64,000 bases of DNA from NCBI RefSeq assembly GCF_020026915.1, contig NZ_JAINUY010000003.1, forward strand, positions 558,001-622,000. Reading direction: 5' to 3'. This document shows positions 1-7,276 of this stretch, one piece after another. The translations under genes and the position numbers were made by a program. This stretch comes from Flavobacterium potami. GTDB taxonomy: Bacteria; Bacteroidota; Bacteroidia; Flavobacteriales; Flavobacteriaceae. The notes under the pieces were generated by a model. That model ran no database searches, was not told the origin of the DNA, and worked only from the letters and a program-made list of their open reading frames with translations. Within the stretch, counting starts at the first letter, position 1; each line of letters opens with the position of its first letter.

Positions 1-971
1 TTTGGCTGGACGGACAAGAAGAACGTTTTGTCAAAAAAGTCAAGAAGATTTTTGAAGGGGCATCGGTAGACAAACGCTATTCGATCATGGAACCTTCCGA
101 GGTTTTTACCGCTACTTCTTTCGAAGAAAAAAATGATATTTACAGTAGAGAAATGATCGTTTTAGGACATCAGGTTTTAGAAAAAGCGCTTGAAAAAGCA
201 GATTGGGATCCGCAGAGTTTGGATTATATTATTACCGTAAGTTGCACCGGAATTATGATTCCGTCTTTAGATGCTTATCTGATCAATAAAATGAAACTTC
301 GTCAGGATATTGTTCGTCTTCCCGTTACCGAAATGGGCTGTGCAGCAGGTATTTCGGGAATTATTTATGCAAAGAATTTTCTAAAATCAAATCCTGGAAA
401 ACGTGCGGCAGTTATTGCAGTCGAATCGCCTACCGCTACTTTTCAATTAAATGATTTTTCGATGCCGAATATCGTCAGCGCTGCAATTTTTGGTGATGGC
501 GCGGCTTGTTGTTTGTTGTCTTCTGATGAGAATGATGAAGGTCCGGAAATCGTCGACGAACAAATGTACCATTTTTATGATGCTGAACATATGATGGGTT
601 TCAAACTCACCAATGGCGGACTCCAAATGGTTTTAGACATTGAAGTTCCAGACACGATTGCTTCTCATTTTGGCGATATTATTCATCCATTTTTAAAACA
701 AAACAACTTCGAAATAAAAGATATTGATCATATGATTTTTCATCCCGGAGGAAAAAAAATAGTGAATACCGTTGAAGAACTTTTCTCAGGACTGAATAAA
801 AACATTGATGACACGAAAGAAATTTTAAGACAATACGGAAATATGTCAAGCGCTACCGTTTTGTACGTTTTAGAGCGAATTATGGACCGAAAGCCTAAAA
901 AAGGAGAAAAAGGTTTAATGTTGAGTTTTGGCCCTGGATTTTCTGCGCAGCGCGTTTTATTGCAATGGTAA
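1..971 (+). CDS. Type III polyketide synthase (chalcone/stilbene synthase family), 5' end missing
   Basis: The frame is open from base 3, so the gene starts before the window; 323 codons are present and roughly 25-35 N-terminal residues are missing compared with the usual ~350 aa. Counting from the first full codon, the family's catalytic triad is visible: Cys113 in MGCAAG, His247 in HPGGKKI and Asn280 in GNMSSATV, with the C-terminal GPGFSAQ loop. Such enzymes extend an acyl starter with malonyl-CoA and cyclise it to resorcinols, phenols or pyrones. The gene is followed after 10 bp by dehydratase, ketosynthase, ACP and phosphopantetheinyl transferase genes, suggesting a starter chain built and delivered by a dedicated acyl-carrier system. 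The first internal ATG (87) lies inside the conserved domain and is not the start. The product is not predictable. Confidence 0.93.
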   Translation, partial: WLDGQEERFVKKVKKIFEGASVDKRYSIMEPSEVFTATSFEEKNDIYSREMIVLGHQVLEKALEKADWDPQSLDYIITVSCTGIMIPSLDAYLINKMKLRQDIVRLPVTEMGCAAGISGIIYAKNFLKSNPGKRAAVIAVESPTATFQLNDFSMPNIVSAAIFGDGAACCLLSSDENDEGPEIVDEQMYHFYDAEHMMGFKLTNGGLQMVLDIEVPDTIASHFGDIIHPFLKQNNFEIKDIDHMIFHPGGKKIVNTVEELFSGLNKNIDDTKEILRQYGNMSSATVLYVLERIMDRKPKKGEKGLMLSFGPGFSAQRVLLQW

Positions 972-981
972 CTTTAGAATT

Positions 982-1419
982 ATGGAATTAAACACTATTA
1001 TCAAACAACTTCCGTACAGCGAACCCTTTTTGTTTGTAGATGAATTACTTCACGCAGACGAAAATGGCGTAACAGGAACGTATACTTTTAACGAAAATCT
1101 TGATTTTTATAAAGGGCATTTTAAAAATAATCCCGTAACTCCTGGCGTTATTTTAACAGAAACAATGGCACAAATCGGAATGGTTTGCTTAGGTATTTTT
1201 CTATTAAACAATGACTTGCAAAGCGATACTGTAATTGCTTTTACATCAGCTGAAATGGAATTTTTAAAACCTGTCTATCCAAATGAAAAAGTAACGGTTA
1301 CTTCGCAGAAAATGTTTTTCCGTTTTGGAAAATTAAAATGCAGCGCCGTAATGACAAATGAAACCGGACAAGAAGTCTGCAGAGGTGTTTTGGCGGGAAT
1401 GATAACGAAAAGATTATGA
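982..1419 (+). CDS. FabZ/FabA-like 3-hydroxyacyl-ACP dehydratase (hotdog fold)
   Basis: This 145-aa protein has the FabZ active-site pattern: His46 in GHFKNNPVTPG and Glu60 in ILTETMAQ. It should dehydrate beta-hydroxyacyl chains on the cluster's ACP in the cytoplasm. The start at 982 is chosen over an upstream in-frame ATG (928) because the upstream start would lie 44 bp inside the PKS gene, while 982 gives a normal FabZ N-terminus (KQLPYSEPFLFVDEL). It overlaps the ketosynthase gene by 4 bp (ATGA), so the two are probably translationally coupled. It is probably cluster-specific rather than the housekeeping fabZ, which normally sits with lpxA/lpxC. Confidence 0.88.
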   Translation: MELNTIIKQLPYSEPFLFVDELLHADENGVTGTYTFNENLDFYKGHFKNNPVTPGVILTETMAQIGMVCLGIFLLNNDLQSDTVIAFTSAEMEFLKPVYPNEKVTVTSQKMFFRFGKLKCSAVMTNETGQEVCRGVLAGMITKRL

Positions 1420-2684
1420 AAAAACGAGTCGTAATAACTGGTCTTGGTGTAGCCGCACCCAATGGTGTCGGAATTCCTGATTTTACCAATGCCATCAAAA
1501 ATGGTATTTCGGGCATTCGCCATGATGCGCAATTGGCAGAATTACAATTTTCTTGTCAAATTGCGGGTCAGCCTCAGATTTCCGACGAACTCAAATCACA
1601 ATATTTTACTGAATTAGAACTTCGTGGTTTTAATAGTAGCGGAATTTTATACGGTGTTATGGCAGGTTTGGAAGCCTGGAAAAATGCTGGCTTACCCATA
1701 AATGAAAGCCCTGATTGGGATAGCGGAACTATCTTTGGTTCAGGAACTTCGGGGATAGAAAAATTCCGCGAAAGCATCTATAAAATTGACGATTTACAAA
1801 CCAGAAGATTAGGAAGTACAGTTGTGGCTCAAACTATGAATAGCGGTGTAAGTGCCTATTTGGGCGGTAAAATTGGACTAGGAAATCAAGTCACGACAAA
1901 TTCTTCCGCTTGCACAACCGGAACCGAAGCTATTTTAATGGCGTACGATCGCATTCAATCGGGACAAGCTAAACGCATTTTGGCTGGAAGCACTTCAGAT
2001 AGCGGTCCGTACATTTGGGCGGGTTTTGATGCGCTTCGCGTGTGTTCTTCAAAATACAACGAAAATCCCGAAGAAGGTTCAAGACCGATGAGTGCTTCTG
2101 CATGCGCATTTGTTCCGGGAAGTGGCGCAGGTGCTTTAGTTGTCGAAGATTTAGAAACTGCTCTTGAACGCAACGCCACTATTTACGCCGAAATTTTGGG
2201 CGGAAATGTCAATTCTGGCGGACAACGAGATGGAGGAAGTATGACTGCTCCAAATAGTATTGCAGTTCAAAAATGTATTAAAAATGCAGTTTTGAATGCT
2301 AATATCAATCCTAATGAAATTGACGCCATTAACGGCCACCTTACAGCAACCACAAAAGACAGTCTTGAAATTGAAAATTGGACGAGAGCTTTAGAACGAA
2401 AGGGCGCTGATTTTCCATACATAAATTCTTTAAAAAGCCTTACTGGTCATTGTTTAAGCGCTTCAGGAAGTATTGAAAGCGTAGCATCTGTTTTACAGCT
2501 TCACGAAGGTTTTTTGTTTGGAAATATAAATTGTGAGGATCTTCATCCTGAAATTTCAGCGCTAATTGATCCTTCAAAAGTACTTTTAGAAACTAAAAAT
2601 ACAAATCCGAAAATAATAGCTAAAGCCAGTTTTGGTTTTGGCGACGTTAATGCTTGTATATTATTTAAAAAATTCGAAAAATAA
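1416..2684 (+). CDS. Beta-ketoacyl-ACP synthase (KAS II / FabF-like)
   Basis: The 422-aa protein starts MKKRVVITGLGVAAPNG, the usual KAS N-terminus, and carries the condensing triad: Cys166 in NSSACTTGTEA, His308 in GHLTATTKD and His345 in SLTGHCLSASG, with Lys340 just before. It should condense malonyl-ACP with an acyl chain. The His308 region reads HLTAT where FabF has HGTST, a departure often seen in secondary-metabolism ketosynthases (inference). The gene lies between dehydratase and ACP genes with a 4-bp overlap and a 1-bp gap, clearly one operon. The housekeeping fabF is unlikely because the usual fab neighbours are absent. Confidence 0.9.
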   Translation: MKKRVVITGLGVAAPNGVGIPDFTNAIKNGISGIRHDAQLAELQFSCQIAGQPQISDELKSQYFTELELRGFNSSGILYGVMAGLEAWKNAGLPINESPDWDSGTIFGSGTSGIEKFRESIYKIDDLQTRRLGSTVVAQTMNSGVSAYLGGKIGLGNQVTTNSSACTTGTEAILMAYDRIQSGQAKRILAGSTSDSGPYIWAGFDALRVCSSKYNENPEEGSRPMSASACAFVPGSGAGALVVEDLETALERNATIYAEILGGNVNSGGQRDGGSMTAPNSIAVQKCIKNAVLNANINPNEIDAINGHLTATTKDSLEIENWTRALERKGADFPYINSLKSLTGHCLSASGSIESVASVLQLHEGFLFGNINCEDLHPEISALIDPSKVLLETKNTNPKIIAKASFGFGDVNACILFKKFEK

Positions 2685-2685
2685 C

Positions 2686-2940
2686 ATGAACAGAACTGAA
2701 CTAACCGAAAAACTAAAAGAGATCATAAAACCGTATGCTGCCAATACAGAAGCGCACGAAAATCTTACAGAAGAAACGGATTTCATTAAAGATTTAAATA
2801 TCAACTCAGCCAATTTGGTGGACATTGTGCTTGATATTGAAGAAAAATTTGATGTGGTAATTGACAACGCTGACATGGAAAGAATGCTCGATGTGAAGAC
2901 TGCAATTGAAATCATTGAAACAAAATTAGCAGCAAAATGA
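2686..2940 (+). CDS. Acyl carrier protein
   Basis: An 84-aa acidic protein with the ACP fold signature; the phosphopantetheine attachment serine is Ser41 in DLNINSANLVDIVLDIEE, where most ACPs have DSL. The atypical N-S-A in place of D-S-L indicates a specialised carrier rather than the fatty-acid synthase ACP. The start at 2686 follows the ketosynthase stop by 1 bp; an in-frame ATG at 2632 would begin deep inside the ketosynthase and is rejected. The last codons overlap the phosphopantetheinyl transferase gene (ATGA), so carrier and activating enzyme are probably made together. Confidence 0.9.
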   Translation: MNRTELTEKLKEIIKPYAANTEAHENLTEETDFIKDLNINSANLVDIVLDIEEKFDVVIDNADMERMLDVKTAIEIIETKLAAK

Positions 2941-3440
2941 TAGGCAACGATATTGTAGATCTTGCGCAATCTCGTCTCGAAAGTAGATGGTCACGCAAAG
3001 GTTTAATTGAAAAGCTTTTTACCCCAACAGAACAACAACTTATAAAAAATCATAACGATTCAGAAATTATGGTTTGGTTGCTTTGGAGTATGAAAGAAGC
3101 TGCTTATAAAATCTACAATAGACAAACTAAAATTAGAGAATTCAGTCCGCAAAAATTAATATGCAGTTTGAATTCTCTAAACGATACCATTGCTTTTGGC
3201 GAAGTTTCCTGCCTTCAAAATAAATACTACACCAAAACTGTAATCACCACAGAAAACATTCATACCATTGCGGTAAACGATTTCAACGACCTCAACAATA
3301 CGATTGAAATTGACGTCAAAAACAAACAGATTATAAAAGACCAATTTGGCATTCCGTACTTAAAAATCTCCTCTTCTATTTTCAAAGACATTTCCATTAG
3401 TCATCATGGACGTTATGAAAAAGTTGTAACGTTTCAATAA
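2937..3440 (+). CDS. 4'-phosphopantetheinyl transferase (AcpS/Sfp superfamily)
   Basis: The 167-aa protein has both superfamily signatures: GNDIVDL at residues 3-9 (Asp8 is the metal ligand) and WSMKEAAYK at 50-58 (Glu54, Lys58). It transfers phosphopantetheine from CoA to the conserved serine of an ACP. Its 4-bp overlap with the ACP gene makes that ACP the obvious substrate. The length lies between AcpS (~120 aa) and Sfp (~230 aa), and the C-terminal third is poorly conserved. It is the last gene of the operon; a repeat-rich convergent junction follows. Confidence 0.88.
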   Translation: MIGNDIVDLAQSRLESRWSRKGLIEKLFTPTEQQLIKNHNDSEIMVWLLWSMKEAAYKIYNRQTKIREFSPQKLICSLNSLNDTIAFGEVSCLQNKYYTKTVITTENIHTIAVNDFNDLNNTIEIDVKNKQIIKDQFGIPYLKISSSIFKDISISHHGRYEKVVTFQ

Positions 3441-3835
3441 TTAATAGCTAACAGGCTTTGATTTTTGGGTTTTCGAAAAATTAAATATTGGATACTATTT
3501 AACGCAGAGTACGCAGAGGGTTTTCGCAAAGTGCGCTAAGTTTTTTGAGATCAATATGAGTGGTCTTTAAGTTCGCCAAGCTTTGTGTTTATTTTTGCCA
3601 AAGATTAAAAAGGATTTTAAAATCTGTGTTAACCAGTATACTCTGTGGCTTTTTCTTACCGCATAGCCAAGCAAATAAAACTTTGCTTCTTAGCGACTTT
3701 GCGAGATTAAAAAAACTTGCGTGCTGCGTAAATTAGTGTGCATTGCGGTTACACAACTTTAGGCATAAAAAAAATCAGGTCTAGTATTTCTACCATTCCT
3801 GATTTCTTGAATTATAACTAACTTTTATCCTTTCA
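3441..3835. repeat. Gene-free convergent junction with degenerate CGCAGAG / CTTTGCG palindromic repeats
   Basis: No credible gene lies here. The DNA holds several short related words: AACGCAGAGTACGCAGAG near 3500, TTCGCAAAGTGCGCTAAG near 3523, AAAATCTGTGTTAACC near 3618, CTCTGTGGCTTTTTC near 3640 and TTAGCGACTTTGCGAGATTA near 3690. The same vocabulary recurs near 40260-40400 and, more weakly, near 61581-61645. These look like decayed copies of dispersed intergenic repeats. It separates the phosphopantetheinyl transferase (+) from the lipoprotein gene (-). Confidence 0.6.
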
Positions 3836-3882
3836 ACTTTAGACTTTAGACTTTAGACTTTAGACTTTAGACTTTAGACTTT
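3836..3882. repeat. Heptamer tandem array (ACTTTAG), 6 full copies plus a partial
   Basis: Six perfect copies of ACTTTAG run from 3836 to 3877, followed by ACTTT, and end exactly at the stop codon of the minus-strand lipoprotein gene (3883-3885). The array is therefore transcribed as the immediate 3' untranslated sequence of that gene. Comparable short arrays occur at other convergent junctions of this window (28541, 59080, 61456, 61702). Confidence 0.9.
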
Positions 3883-6396
3883 CTATCTTCTCCCTCTAAA
3901 ACCTCCGCCGCCTCTAAAGCCTCCACCGCCGCCTAAACGGCCTGCTCCTCCATCTCTTTGGAAGTTTTGGAAATTACGAGTTTGTGTTTCTCCACGATCC
4001 CTTGAAAATGCAGAGCGATCCAGATCGTTTGTAACATCAGGACGACCCGCTTCTCCAAGTGGCTTATTAGGTTGTCCAAGGGTTTGGTCTGCTTTAGGGA
4101 AATTATCTCGTTGCCCACCATCGCCTATTCTAGTTTCGCCACCTAAATTCTGGTTGCCCCTTGGCTGGATTCTTTCTCCTGCTCCGTTAGCTCCCAATCC
4201 TTGATTCGGTTTATCACGCTGAATTCTTTCTCCCGCTCCATTTGCACCAAGTCCTTGATTAGGTCTGTTTTGAATCCCTTCACCTGATTTTTTAGATGAA
4301 CCTAAAGTTCCTGCCTGTGTCCATCCTCCGTTTCCATTATTATAATGACTCCAATTTCCGTTGGCATCTCTTTTATACACATGTCCGTCATGGCCAGCAT
4401 AAACATTATTGTTGGTATGAATTGTTGTTCCTCCTCCACGTCGATGAGTTATGACACCCTTATTTCCTCCTGAAGTTTCGTAACCAATTGCAGTACCACG
4501 TCGGGTTGTAATATGTCCGGTTTGTGCCCACTGATTTCCATTTGTTGCAGCCGAATGTCCCCATTGCGCATACGCATTATGTCCCTGATTTGTTCTGGCG
4601 TAATTCCCCGTCCACGGATTATAAGTGCTTGCTGCCGTACGACCGCCATACCAACCCTGAACACTTGCAGAACGTCCGTATCTTCCTGTTGCTGGATTGT
4701 ACCATGCCGAAGTTCCCGCAGCACCATACGGTCCGTAAACACGTCTTCCAGCGGCATAACCACCCGTCCACGGATTGTAAACGGCTCCTCCTCCGTACGC
4801 ATAAGGCCACGGACGATAAATTGGATACATTCCGCCATAATACACATAAGGCGGATAATACCAACCTGTACCATAAGTTAAGATAGCGCCAAAGGTTGTC
4901 CCAATTATAAACGCTCCCAAATAACCCGCAGTAGAACTGCTTTCTACAGTTGTATCGGTTGTAGTTTGTGTTACATACGTCACATTATACACAGGCGAAC
5001 TTGGCGGAATCGTATAGATTTCTTTCGGAACAGAATCGGCTGTTTTCCAAGGTCCGTTTGGACTTGTCGACATGAACCAAACCGCTTGAAAACATAAATA
5101 ATACAAATCGCCTACTTTTATGATTTTCTCTTGCGTATTGCTTGCATATTGCATTTTTGTACCTTCAATAGGTTTAAATTGAGCCGTTCCTCCATCATAT
5201 GTCACTTTTACTTTCGCCTCAGCATCCGATTTTTTCAATATCGCCGTTGTTGGAACTTGCGATAACATTACTGCATCTTTGGCTTCTTGTGTTCCAGGTA
5301 CAGAAGCTAATACATTGGCACGTGGTGAATCTTTCGGAATTTTAGCAAAGTCTGCAGGTAGATTATTTCCTGCATATGCCCAAGGTCCTGTTAATGCTTT
5401 CGATTTAAACCATCTTCCTGACAACAACACATAATATTGTCCATCGGCTTCATTGGCAAAAACATCATTTTCGGTGTTGTCAATATACATTAATTTTGTT
5501 CCGTCGATTTTAATAAACTTTGGACTGCCCTCAACCGCAATCAATTCTGCAGGTTTATTGCTGTAGAAAACTTCTGGCGCTGCACCCGAAGAAGGTGGCG
5601 GAATATTTTTTTTGACTTCATCATAATTCTGTCCCGATGGCAGATTATTTAAGCCCGCAGGCAATTTGGTCGTTTTCGTCCATTTACCTGCAATATCTTT
5701 AGAAGTCAGCCAAATATTATCAACCAAGAGATAATAATCTTTTGTTGTTTTGTCATAAAACACATCCCAATTCGTATTGACCACAAATTGCATATCCGAT
5801 TTATCTATGGGAACCAAAACCGGCTCTCCTTGTACAATCAACAAAATCGAAGGATGAGTACTGTAAAATATGGCAGGTGGATCATTTTTGGCCGCAATTC
5901 CTTTTGGCGGACTTTTGGTATGACTTATATCTGCCAAAATACGATCTACCGAAATCGGGTCTCCGCCTTGAGGCATCGTTTCTTCAAACAGTTTTTTCAT
6001 TTCGGGAACTTTCTTTTCGTCCAGAGCAGGAAATCGTATATCGGTTACCTGAATATTTTTTATAAAAGCGCTTCGGTTGTCTTTGTCTACCAATGTTTCT
6101 GCTTTTAAAGAAGCCACACCCAAAACCTGTTTTCCATCTTTTGGAGTCAGCGAAAAAGCCACACGAGCTGTAAGATCTTTAAAATCTGTCCAATCGTCTA
6201 CCTGAGGCTGATAATAAACCAGTTTTGTACCGTTATTCTCTACTTCACGCGGCCAGCCATTATCAGCAATCAATGTTGTGTCAGAAGTACTTGCCTTTTC
6301 AGTTTCCGTATTTAATTGATCTGTATTTTTATCTTTTTTGCAGGAGAACAAAATGGAACTCAGACAAACTGCAAGTAGTAGAAAAGCATTTTTCAT
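3883..6396 (-). CDS. Large uncharacterised lipoprotein with three Trp/GPW repeats and a Gly/Tyr-rich C-terminus
   Basis: The 837-aa protein begins with a lipoprotein signal (SSILFSC, Cys19), so it should be exported and lipid-anchored. An ATG 8 codons upstream (6420) is possible, but 6396 places the signal peptide correctly. Three related modules lie at about 176-244, 276-343 and 380-455, each with an FYS..P-type start, a central YYLL/YYVL strand and a closing W-x-x-S...GxW motif. From about 495 the chain is rich in Gly, Tyr, Asn and Trp (repeats like NPWTGxYA), then has three near-copies of NQGLGANGAGERIQ and ends in a GGGGFRGGGG tail. Similar proteins are sometimes labelled carbohydrate-binding; that role is unproven here. 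A structural or surface role is likely. Confidence 0.75.
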   Translation of the reverse strand: MKNAFLLLAVCLSSILFSCKKDKNTDQLNTETEKASTSDTTLIADNGWPREVENNGTKLVYYQPQVDDWTDFKDLTARVAFSLTPKDGKQVLGVASLKAETLVDKDNRSAFIKNIQVTDIRFPALDEKKVPEMKKLFEETMPQGGDPISVDRILADISHTKSPPKGIAAKNDPPAIFYSTHPSILLIVQGEPVLVPIDKSDMQFVVNTNWDVFYDKTTKDYYLLVDNIWLTSKDIAGKWTKTTKLPAGLNNLPSGQNYDEVKKNIPPPSSGAAPEVFYSNKPAELIAVEGSPKFIKIDGTKLMYIDNTENDVFANEADGQYYVLLSGRWFKSKALTGPWAYAGNNLPADFAKIPKDSPRANVLASVPGTQEAKDAVMLSQVPTTAILKKSDAEAKVKVTYDGGTAQFKPIEGTKMQYASNTQEKIIKVGDLYYLCFQAVWFMSTSPNGPWKTADSVPKEIYTIPPSSPVYNVTYVTQTTTDTTVESSSTAGYLGAFIIGTTFGAILTYGTGWYYPPYVYYGGMYPIYRPWPYAYGGGAVYNPWTGGYAAGRRVYGPYGAAGTSAWYNPATGRYGRSASVQGWYGGRTAASTYNPWTGNYARTNQGHNAYAQWGHSAATNGNQWAQTGHITTRRGTAIGYETSGGNKGVITHRRGGGTTIHTNNNVYAGHDGHVYKRDANGNWSHYNNGNGGWTQAGTLGSSKKSGEGIQNRPNQGLGANGAGERIQRDKPNQGLGANGAGERIQPRGNQNLGGETRIGDGGQRDNFPKADQTLGQPNKPLGEAGRPDVTNDLDRSAFSRDRGETQTRNFQNFQRDGGAGRLGGGGGFRGGGGFRGRR

Positions 6397-6591
6397 AAAT
6401 TTAAAAGTTAGGTTATTCATTAAAAATTTATTCTTCTGGTCGTCTTATAAAATTGTTTCCATAAAATTAGATTCACCGTATAAAAAAAACTAAAAATTAG
6501 CACGTTACTTTGTTTCAGATTATAATTTGAAACCAAATAGTGTGGGAATCTTTGTTTTTTTTGAGATGAAATTTAAAATCTGTGTTTTTGA

Positions 6592-6681
6592 AGTGAGGAG
6601 AAAGAAACTAAATTAAGGGGCAGTTTCTATTGGCTCAATGAACTATCCGAAACTTTAAATCCGTATTTGGAGGTAGAATAA
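6592..6681 (+). pseudogene. Possible 3' remnant of a lost gene
   Basis: An open stretch of 29 codons after a TGA reads LRGSFYWLNELSETLNPY-LEVE and then stops at 6679-6681. Its residue mix is protein-like, it lacks a start, and a good rho-independent terminator on the same strand follows 22 bp later (6703-6747) although no complete plus-strand gene lies upstream. I read this as the tail of a gene whose body was lost when the accessory island changed. Chance is not excluded, since 29 codons is short. Confidence 0.25.
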
Positions 6682-6702
6682 GGTTTCTTTTTTGAAAAAA
6701 TT

Positions 6703-6747
6703 AAAACCCTTGGTCTTTGAGATAAAGATTGAGGGTTTTGTTTTTTT
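6703..6747 (+). terminator. Rho-independent terminator-like hairpin
   Basis: The arms AAAACCCT (6703-6710) and AGGGTTTT (6732-6739) pair perfectly; inside them TCTTT and AAAGA can extend the structure. A T-run (GTTTTTTTG) follows on the plus strand. No complete plus-strand gene precedes it within 300 bp, which supports the remnant call at 6592-6681. Confidence 0.6.
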
Positions 6748-6944
6748 GATTGTTTGAAAAATACCGTATAAGTACTTGTTGTTTAGGTTTTTAATAATCA
6801 TTAGACTTGTCAATAATATTTTTTTACTCTTTTATGGATTTCCGTAAATCACTTGAGTATCAAATGGTGATCTTTATCAATAGAAATCATAAAACAAAAT
6901 TCTATTATTAATGACTTAAATAATATTAACTTAATTTTAAAAAT

Positions 6945-7235
6945 ATGGGAGTTATAACAAGAACTGAATTACATTACACTGACTATTCATGGACAGCAAT
7001 AAAAGGAGATGATCCTACAGTTTCTTGTGAACCTGACAGCACTTTACTTAGTCGTAAAGAAGGCTATGAAGTGTTATATTTCGTAAATAAATTTTGTGAA
7101 ATATATGGATTAAAACAAAAACAATCAGCTATAAAAGTTGAAAAAATGCTTAGAAACGAAGTTCCAAGTGACAAAAGAAGTCAAAAAAATATAAAAGAAT
7201 GGATTAAAGAAAATTGGAAAAACAGCAAATACTAA
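6945..7235 (+). CDS. Small conserved-looking protein of unknown function
   Basis: A 96-aa soluble protein with no signal or membrane segment. Visible features are a GYEVLYFVNKFCEIYGL segment at about 43-59, probably helical, and a basic C-terminal half ending in IKEWIKENW. The composition suggests a small alpha-helical, possibly nucleic-acid-associated protein, but I do not recognise a characterised family. It converges on the reverse transcriptase gene and shares a 14-bp-stem terminator with it. The preceding ~260 bp are AT-rich and gene-free. It may be a cargo gene of the island rather than a partner of the transcriptase, since they are transcribed from opposite ends. Confidence 0.6.
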   Translation: MGVITRTELHYTDYSWTAIKGDDPTVSCEPDSTLLSRKEGYEVLYFVNKFCEIYGLKQKQSAIKVEKMLRNEVPSDKRSQKNIKEWIKENWKNSKY

Positions 7236-7240
7236 TAGTT

Positions 7241-7276
7241 AACTAGATAGTATCTAAATGATACTATCTAGTTTTT
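7241..7276. terminator. Bidirectional terminator, perfect 14-bp stem
   Basis: AACTAGATAGTATC (7241-7254) and GATACTATCTAGTT (7260-7273) pair perfectly around a 5-nt loop, with T-runs on both strands. It serves the convergent small gene (+) and the reverse transcriptase gene (-); the transcriptase stop codon (7275-7277) directly abuts the stem. Confidence 0.85.

Noticed and set aside
928..981. Upstream in-frame ATG for the dehydratase gene
   Set aside because: It would overlap 44 bp of the PKS gene and add residues not seen in FabZ proteins; ATG at 982 fits.
4449..4886. Several overlapping open frames of 80-140 codons on both strands inside the lipoprotein gene
   Set aside because: They are shadows of the repetitive Gly/Tyr-rich coding sequence, with biased residues and no family resemblance.
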